Source of the DNA: Dehalococcoidia bacterium
GTDB lineage: Bacteria > Chloroflexota > Dehalococcoidia > Dehalococcoidales > UBA1222
Assembly (NCBI GenBank): GCA_009779255.1
Contig: WREQ01000008.1
Location: 1 to 45,712 of the forward strand
Direction: 5' to 3'
DNA: 45,712 nucleotides
Position numbers and translations under genes: made by a program. Shown piece after piece: positions 41,163 to 45,712 of this stretch; position 1 is the first letter of the stretch, and every line of letters begins with the position of its first letter. The notes under the pieces were generated by a model. That model saw only the letters and a list, made by a program, of their open reading frames with translations. It was not told the origin of the DNA and did not search any database.

Positions 41163-44021
41163 TTGATTTACAGCATTGAGATTTGCCTCAAAGAAGGGCA
41201 ACCCGACCCGCGAGGGGAAGGTATCGCGCATGATATTTACGACCTTGGCATCCACAGTAGGGATGTCTCCGTTGCCGTTTCCGACATCTACTGGCTGGAA
41301 GGAGAGCTGTCGCCAGCGGAACTGGAGCGCATCGCCCGCGAACTACTGACCGACCCCGTCACACGGGAATACCACTGCCCGTCGTCCCCGTGCAGCGACT
41401 CCTCCGTCACACATTGCGTCATCGTAACCTACAACCCAGGGGTGATCGACCCGGTGGAAGATACCATCATGCAGGCGCTCAAAGACATGGGTATCAATAC
41501 CATCACTGCCGCCAAGACGGCGCTGTGCTACAGGATAAACGGCGCTCTGGATTCCGCCGAGCTTGACACCATCAAGTCCCGCCTGCTGGTAAATCCCATC
41601 ATCCAGCATGTCGTAGAGCATACCCCTGCTGCCTTCCCGAAAAGCCCCCCCCACGTCTTTGAGATCAAACACATCGACGTGCTGGGCGCGAACGAAACAG
41701 CGCTTGCCTTAATCGGGAGCGGCTACGGCCTGAATCCCACCGAGATGGCGGCGGTCAGAGAGTATTACGCGAAGCTTGGGCGCAATCCCAGCGACGCCGA
41801 ATTAGAAACACTGGGGCAGACTTGGAGCGAACACTGCGTCCACAAGACCTTCAAAGCGACTTATAATTTCGAAGGGGAAATCATCGACAATCTGCTCAAA
41901 AGCACCATCATGAACGCCACGAAAGAGCTTGCGATGCCATGGTGCCTTTCGGTCTTCAAGGACAACGCCGGCGTCATCGATTTCGACGGCGACTGGGCGG
42001 TATGTTTCAAGGTGGAAACGCACAATCACCCGTCAGCCATTGAACCATACGGCGGAGCGGCTACCGGCGTGGGCGGGGTGGTAAGAGACGTCATGGGCAC
42101 CGGCCTAGGCGCCAAACCCATAGCCAATACCGATGTTTTCTGCTTTGGTCCGCCAAATTTGGATTTCAAGCAGGTGCCACAGGGCGTGCTGCACCCACGG
42201 CGCATTTTCAAAGGCGTGCGCTCTGGCGTGGCCGATTACGGCAATCAGCTGGGCATCCCCACCATTAACGGCGCCATCCGCTTCGACGAGCGATATACGG
42301 CCAATCCACTGGTATTCTGCGGCACGGTGGGACTGATGCCGCGAGACGCCTCACATCAGGGCAAGCAAAATCCCGGTGACAAGGTGGTGCTGGTCGGCGG
42401 GCGCACCGGACGCGACGGCATCCGCGGGGTCACATTCGCCTCGGAGCAGCTTACACGCGATTCCACCAGTCTTTCATTTACTTCAGTGCAAATAGGCAAC
42501 CCCATCGTAGAAAAGAAGGTACTCGACGGACTGCTCAAGGCACGCGACAAAAAACTCTTCGTGCGCATCACGGACTGCGGCGGCGGCGGACTTTCCTCCG
42601 CGGTAGGAGAGATGGCAGAGGAAACCGGCGCGTGCGTTTATCTCGACCGTGTGCCTCTCAAATATTCGGGGCTGTCCTATTCCGAGATATGGATTTCGGA
42701 ATCGCAGGAACGCATGCTGCTGGCGGTGCCGCCATGGAACGTGGACGAGCTGATACAGACATTTGCTGAAGAAGGCGCCGAAGCCACCGTTATCGGCGAA
42801 TTCACCGACGACCGCATGTTGCGGCTGTTCTACAACGACACCTCGGTCTGCGAGATGGAGATGAGCTTCCTGCACGGCGGACGACCTCAAACCTTCCTCA
42901 ATGCTTCGTGGAAAAAACCGGAATACCTGGAGCCCAAACCTGCTCCGCCCGGGGAGTACAACGACGCCCTTTTAAAAATCCTCGGCTCATGGAATGTCTG
43001 CTCAAAGGAATGGGTTATCCGCCAGTACGACACCGAAGTGCAGGGCGCTTCGGTCATAAAACCGCTGACAGGCAACCAGGAAGACGGGCCGGGGGATGCC
43101 GCTGTACTCAAGCCGGTGGCGAATTCACGCAAGGGGCTGGTGGTTTCAAACGGAATCAACACCCGCTACGGAGACGTCGACCCCTACTGGATGGCGGCTT
43201 CGGCAGTGGATGAAGCATTGCGCAACATGATTGCCGTGGGCGGTTCGCTTGAGCAGGCGGCACTGCTGGACAATTTCTGCTGGGGTAACGTCAAAGACGA
43301 GCAAAGCTTGGGCGCGCTGGTGCGGGCGACACAGGCCTGTAGCGACATGTCGCTGGCCTATCACGCACCTTTTATTTCCGGCAAAGATTCTCTGAACAAC
43401 GAATTCGAGCACGAAGGCCGGCGAATTTCAATTCCACACACGCTGCTGATATCGGCCATGGCAGTAATAGAGGACGCTTCGAAAGCCATAACCATGGATT
43501 TCAAACGTGCCGGCAACCTGCTGTACCTTGCCGGCAATACATATGAAGAAATGGGCGCTTCGGAATATTACGCGCAAATGGGATATATCGGAAACAACGT
43601 TCCGCAGGTGCGCCCGGACACATCGGTCAGGCTCATGAATGCCGTCAGCCTGTCCATCTCGCGCGGTCTGGTGCGCGCCTGCCACGACCTTTCGGAAGGA
43701 GGGCTGGCGGTGGCGCTGGCCGAGATGGCCTTCGCCGGCGGCACAGGCGCTGAAATCAGTCTGGACAAGGTCCCCACCGGCGAGGAAATCAGCCGCGACA
43801 CCGTGCTGCTGTTTTCGGAATCCAACTCCCGTTTCCTGATTGAGGTGGAGCCGGGCAGCCAGGAGGAATTTGAAAAAACACTGCGAGGCAACGCCTGCGC
43901 CGCCATAGGCAGCGTAAAAAGGTCAGACACGGTTAAAATTACCGGACTTGACGGCAATCTTGTAATCAACCTCCCGATTCAGTCGCTCAAGGAAGCATGG
44001 CAGAGACCTCTGCGTTGGTAA
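41163..44021 (+). CDS. purL: FGAM synthase PurL with N-terminal PurS-like repeats
   Basis: Converts FGAR to FGAM in purine synthesis. 952 residues, about 200 more than stand-alone small PurL. The first 160 residues hold two PurS-like units: YSIEICLKEGQPDPRGEGIAHDI ... and HCVIVTYNPGVIDPVEDTI ... ending RLLVNPIIQHV, so PurS appears to be built in and doubled. The PurL body follows: WSEHCVHKTF, ETHNHPSAIEPYGGAATGVGG and a second AIRS-like half (ISGKDSL, CHDLSEGGLAVALAEMAF). TTG start after GAGGTGTCCA. PurQ follows 5 nt after the stop. Confidence 0.95.
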   Translation: MIYSIEICLKEGQPDPRGEGIAHDIYDLGIHSRDVSVAVSDIYWLEGELSPAELERIARELLTDPVTREYHCPSSPCSDSSVTHCVIVTYNPGVIDPVEDTIMQALKDMGINTITAAKTALCYRINGALDSAELDTIKSRLLVNPIIQHVVEHTPAAFPKSPPHVFEIKHIDVLGANETALALIGSGYGLNPTEMAAVREYYAKLGRNPSDAELETLGQTWSEHCVHKTFKATYNFEGEIIDNLLKSTIMNATKELAMPWCLSVFKDNAGVIDFDGDWAVCFKVETHNHPSAIEPYGGAATGVGGVVRDVMGTGLGAKPIANTDVFCFGPPNLDFKQVPQGVLHPRRIFKGVRSGVADYGNQLGIPTINGAIRFDERYTANPLVFCGTVGLMPRDASHQGKQNPGDKVVLVGGRTGRDGIRGVTFASEQLTRDSTSLSFTSVQIGNPIVEKKVLDGLLKARDKKLFVRITDCGGGGLSSAVGEMAEETGACVYLDRVPLKYSGLSYSEIWISESQERMLLAVPPWNVDELIQTFAEEGAEATVIGEFTDDRMLRLFYNDTSVCEMEMSFLHGGRPQTFLNASWKKPEYLEPKPAPPGEYNDALLKILGSWNVCSKEWVIRQYDTEVQGASVIKPLTGNQEDGPGDAAVLKPVANSRKGLVVSNGINTRYGDVDPYWMAASAVDEALRNMIAVGGSLEQAALLDNFCWGNVKDEQSLGALVRATQACSDMSLAYHAPFISGKDSLNNEFEHEGRRISIPHTLLISAMAVIEDASKAITMDFKRAGNLLYLAGNTYEEMGASEYYAQMGYIGNNVPQVRPDTSVRLMNAVSLSISRGLVRACHDLSEGGLAVALAEMAFAGGTGAEISLDKVPTGEEISRDTVLLFSESNSRFLIEVEPGSQEEFEKTLRGNACAAIGSVKRSDTVKITGLDGNLVINLPIQSLKEAWQRPLRW

Positions 44022-44026
44022 CGATT

Positions 44027-44794
44027 ATGAATAACGTAAATGTTTTGATACTGCGCGCCCCTGGCACCAACCGTGATGAAGAAACCGCAGCCGCCTTCGC
44101 CCAGTTCGGGGCGACCGTAACACCGGCTACGGTTAACCAGGTGGCACGCGCTGCCTTCCGCCTGTCCAATTACCAGTGCCTGGTAATTCCAGGAGGTTTT
44201 GCCTACGGTGATGATCTCGGGGCGGGGAAAGTATTGGCCAGCGAACTCAATTTGAAGCTTAGACATGAAATTGAGCCGTTTATCGAGCGCGGCGGGCTGG
44301 TAATGGGAATTTGCAACGGCTTCCAGACACTGGTAAAAGCGGGTATCCTGCCGGGACCAATGTCAAAAGGTCAGCAGGTAACACTTACCAACAACGACTC
44401 CGGACGCTTCGAGTGCCGCTGGGTATACCTCACCGCCAACCCGCAAAGCAAGTGCGTTTTCACCCGCGGCATCGGGACGATTTACGTTCCGGTGGCTCAC
44501 GGCGAAGGCAAACTGGTGGCGCCCCCGGAGGTGGCAGGGACACTGGACGCAGCGCTGTATTATACCGATTCCGACGGCAACCGCGGCGCCGGCTACCCAG
44601 CCAACCCCAACGGCTCAATTGAAGACATCGCCGGCATAACCGATTCGACAGGGCTGGTATTCGGCCTGATGCCCCACCCAGAGAACCACATACGCACCAC
44701 CCAACACCCCCGCTGGACACGCAGGGACGCCACCGAAACGAGCCTCGGCTCCGCCATCTACCGCAACGCAGTGGAGTGGATTAAAAGGCTTTAG
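44027..44794 (+). CDS. purQ: FGAM synthase glutaminase subunit PurQ
   Basis: Glutamine amidotransferase feeding ammonia to PurL. 255 residues from ATG 44027 (5 nt after purL, MNNVNVLILRAPGTNRD being a normal start); the track's ATG 43997 with AAGGAAGC upstream overlaps purL by 25 nt and is the alternative. Class I triad: Cys in MGICNGFQ, His and Glu in MPHPEN. IPGGFAYGDDLGAGKV and NNDSGRFECRWVYL are PurQ-specific. With the built-in PurS repeats this gives a complete FGAM synthase from two genes. Confidence 0.96.
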   Translation: MNNVNVLILRAPGTNRDEETAAAFAQFGATVTPATVNQVARAAFRLSNYQCLVIPGGFAYGDDLGAGKVLASELNLKLRHEIEPFIERGGLVMGICNGFQTLVKAGILPGPMSKGQQVTLTNNDSGRFECRWVYLTANPQSKCVFTRGIGTIYVPVAHGEGKLVAPPEVAGTLDAALYYTDSDGNRGAGYPANPNGSIEDIAGITDSTGLVFGLMPHPENHIRTTQHPRWTRRDATETSLGSAIYRNAVEWIKRL

Positions 44795-44831
44795 GAATCA
44801 AAGTCTGTACTTTGCCATAAAGGAGTCCAAT

Positions 44832-45344
44832 ATGAGGGTTTCAGTTTTTTTAGATGGGGCAAATTTTTTCTATATGCAAAAAGATGCCTTGAAACAGTTT
44901 ATAGACCCCAAAAAGCTACTGGATTACATATCATCAAACTTTGGCGAGATACAAGATGCCTTTTACTATATGGGACAAGATGCTACCCCAGATAACCGCC
45001 AGCAAGGATACCTGGATGCATTGCCATATATGGGCTTTTCGGTAATCACCAAACAAATTAAAACTGTACTCAATCAAGAATCAGGGCAACTAAGGCAAAA
45101 AGCGAACTTGGACATTGAAATCGTCCTCGATATGTTCAATACCATTGATAATTATGATATGGCAGTACTTATTAGCGGAGATGGCGATTTCGACAGGGCG
45201 TTACAATTACTTAGGGCGAGGGGAAAGAAATTCAAAGTTTTTTCTACAGAGCGTTGTATTGCTCGTGAATTGATACAAACAGCAGGAATGCACTACCTTG
45301 ATTTTTCTAAAATTATTGACCAAATAAAGAAGGAGAGTATTTGA
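44832..45344 (+). CDS. NYN-domain (LabA/DUF88) putative nuclease
   Basis: 170 residues of the PIN-like NYN fold: VFLDGANFFY with the first acidic residue, ANLDIEIVLDMF, and LISGDGDFDRALQLLRARGKKFKVFS with the paired aspartates, so the metal site looks intact and RNase activity is possible. AAAGGAGT lies 6 nt before the ATG. It is more AT-rich than purQ, 37 nt upstream, and sits next to a transposase fragment, which suggests horizontal gain. Role unknown; some family members act in RNA decay or defence. Confidence 0.9.
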   Translation: MRVSVFLDGANFFYMQKDALKQFIDPKKLLDYISSNFGEIQDAFYYMGQDATPDNRQQGYLDALPYMGFSVITKQIKTVLNQESGQLRQKANLDIEIVLDMFNTIDNYDMAVLISGDGDFDRALQLLRARGKKFKVFSTERCIARELIQTAGMHYLDFSKIIDQIKKESI

Positions 45345-45442
45345 TAGCCTGCACGACACTTGCTAAATTTTAACAAGAGGAAAACAAAGGCAAAAACAAG
45401 CGCACAGGCAAGAGAACATCAAAAAGAGACCCCTTCAACAAT

Positions 45443-45712
45443 CTATTTACGCCTTTCGAGGTCATTCATATTCAAAACTGATAACGGAAGTGAGTTCCAC
45501 AGGTATTTCCAGGAGGCTGTCAGCGAAGCACAGGTGAAACAGTTCTGGAACTATCCGAAAACTCCAAAAGCCAACGGAAAGATAGAACACTACAACCGCA
45601 CCATCCAGGAAGATTTCGCAGAGTGGCATATAGATATGCTGCTGGAAGACATCGATGAGTTCAATCACAGCCTTACGGAATGGCTATTGTTTTACAACAC
45701 TGTACGCCCTCA
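45443..45712 (+). pseudogene. DDE transposase fragment (IS3/IS481-like), frameshifted, cut by window end
   Basis: The start reads LFTPFEVIHIQ in one frame and TDNGSEFHRYFQEAV in the next; removing one A from the AAAA at about 45474 restores IHIQTDNGSEF, the rve-core signature with its catalytic Asp. It continues KTPKANGKIEHYNRTIQEDF with the catalytic Glu, to the window end. No N-terminal part is found between it and the NYN gene, so it is truncated at the front and frameshifted. Confidence 0.7.

Overview
The window is about 45.7 kb of bacterial chromosome with dense housekeeping genes on both strands, broken by repeat-rich or AT-richer patches. The gene set (YajC-NadB-NadC-GltX run, PolA-MutM pair, GuaB3-type IMPDH relative, PurL carrying its own PurS-like repeats, PdxS, DUF362 protein, FtsH) and the base composition fit a Chloroflexota bacterium, most likely Dehalococcoidia. 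That placement is inference from gene content; the window has no rRNA.

Layout. 1-431: palindromic repeat array ending in a 7-nt tandem repeat. 432-5701: yajC, nadB, nadC, gltX and a PflX-like radical SAM protein. 5746-7743: a tiny minus-strand gene, a nitroreductase and a TetR regulator with a visible operator. 7883-10880: an MgtA-type Mg2+ P-type ATPase (minus) behind a leader with promoter, hairpin and a 30-codon leader ORF beginning MEPD. 11211-14893: polA-mutM and a 33-aa membrane peptide. 15129-16273: a structured element, a hypothetical ORF and a lipoprotein. 16440-20562: tRNA-Glu, DUF362 protein, tsaE with a TsaB-HAD fusion, ndk, rsfS. 20743-21046: decayed repeats and a dead serine-recombinase tail. 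21134-30486: endonuclease IV-like protein, TSUP transporter, ftsH, two membrane ORFs, polyprenyl synthase, metG, zinc-ribbon protein, rsmI. 30602-31100: second repeat array. 31312-35644: a likely imported cassette (WYL regulator, drug-type ABC exporter, GyrI-like, PhnB-like, ABM and DUF3795 proteins). 35811-36770: second structured element followed by a lipoprotein related to the first. 37234-45344: guaB3, a hypothetical gene, tRNA-Thr beside a dead antitoxin-like gene, a small membrane protein, pdxS, purL, purQ and a NYN-domain protein. The window ends inside a frameshifted transposase.

How it works together. Visible pathways are NAD synthesis (nadB, nadC), charging of Glu and Met tRNAs (gltX, metG) with two tRNA genes, t6A tRNA modification (tsaE, tsaB), purine synthesis (purSL, purQ, guaB3), PLP synthesis (pdxS), DNA replication and repair (polA, mutM, Nfo-like), protein export and quality control (yajC, ftsH) and Mg2+ uptake. 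Several genes have a TATAAT-like -10 box only 6-8 nt before the ATG and no Shine-Dalgarno sequence, which suggests leaderless mRNAs.

Most striking candidate: the mgtA leader. It encodes a short peptide whose first four residues match the enterobacterial MgtL leader, and its last codons can pair with the mgtA ribosome-binding site. Second is the structured element found twice, each time upstream of a related lipoprotein.
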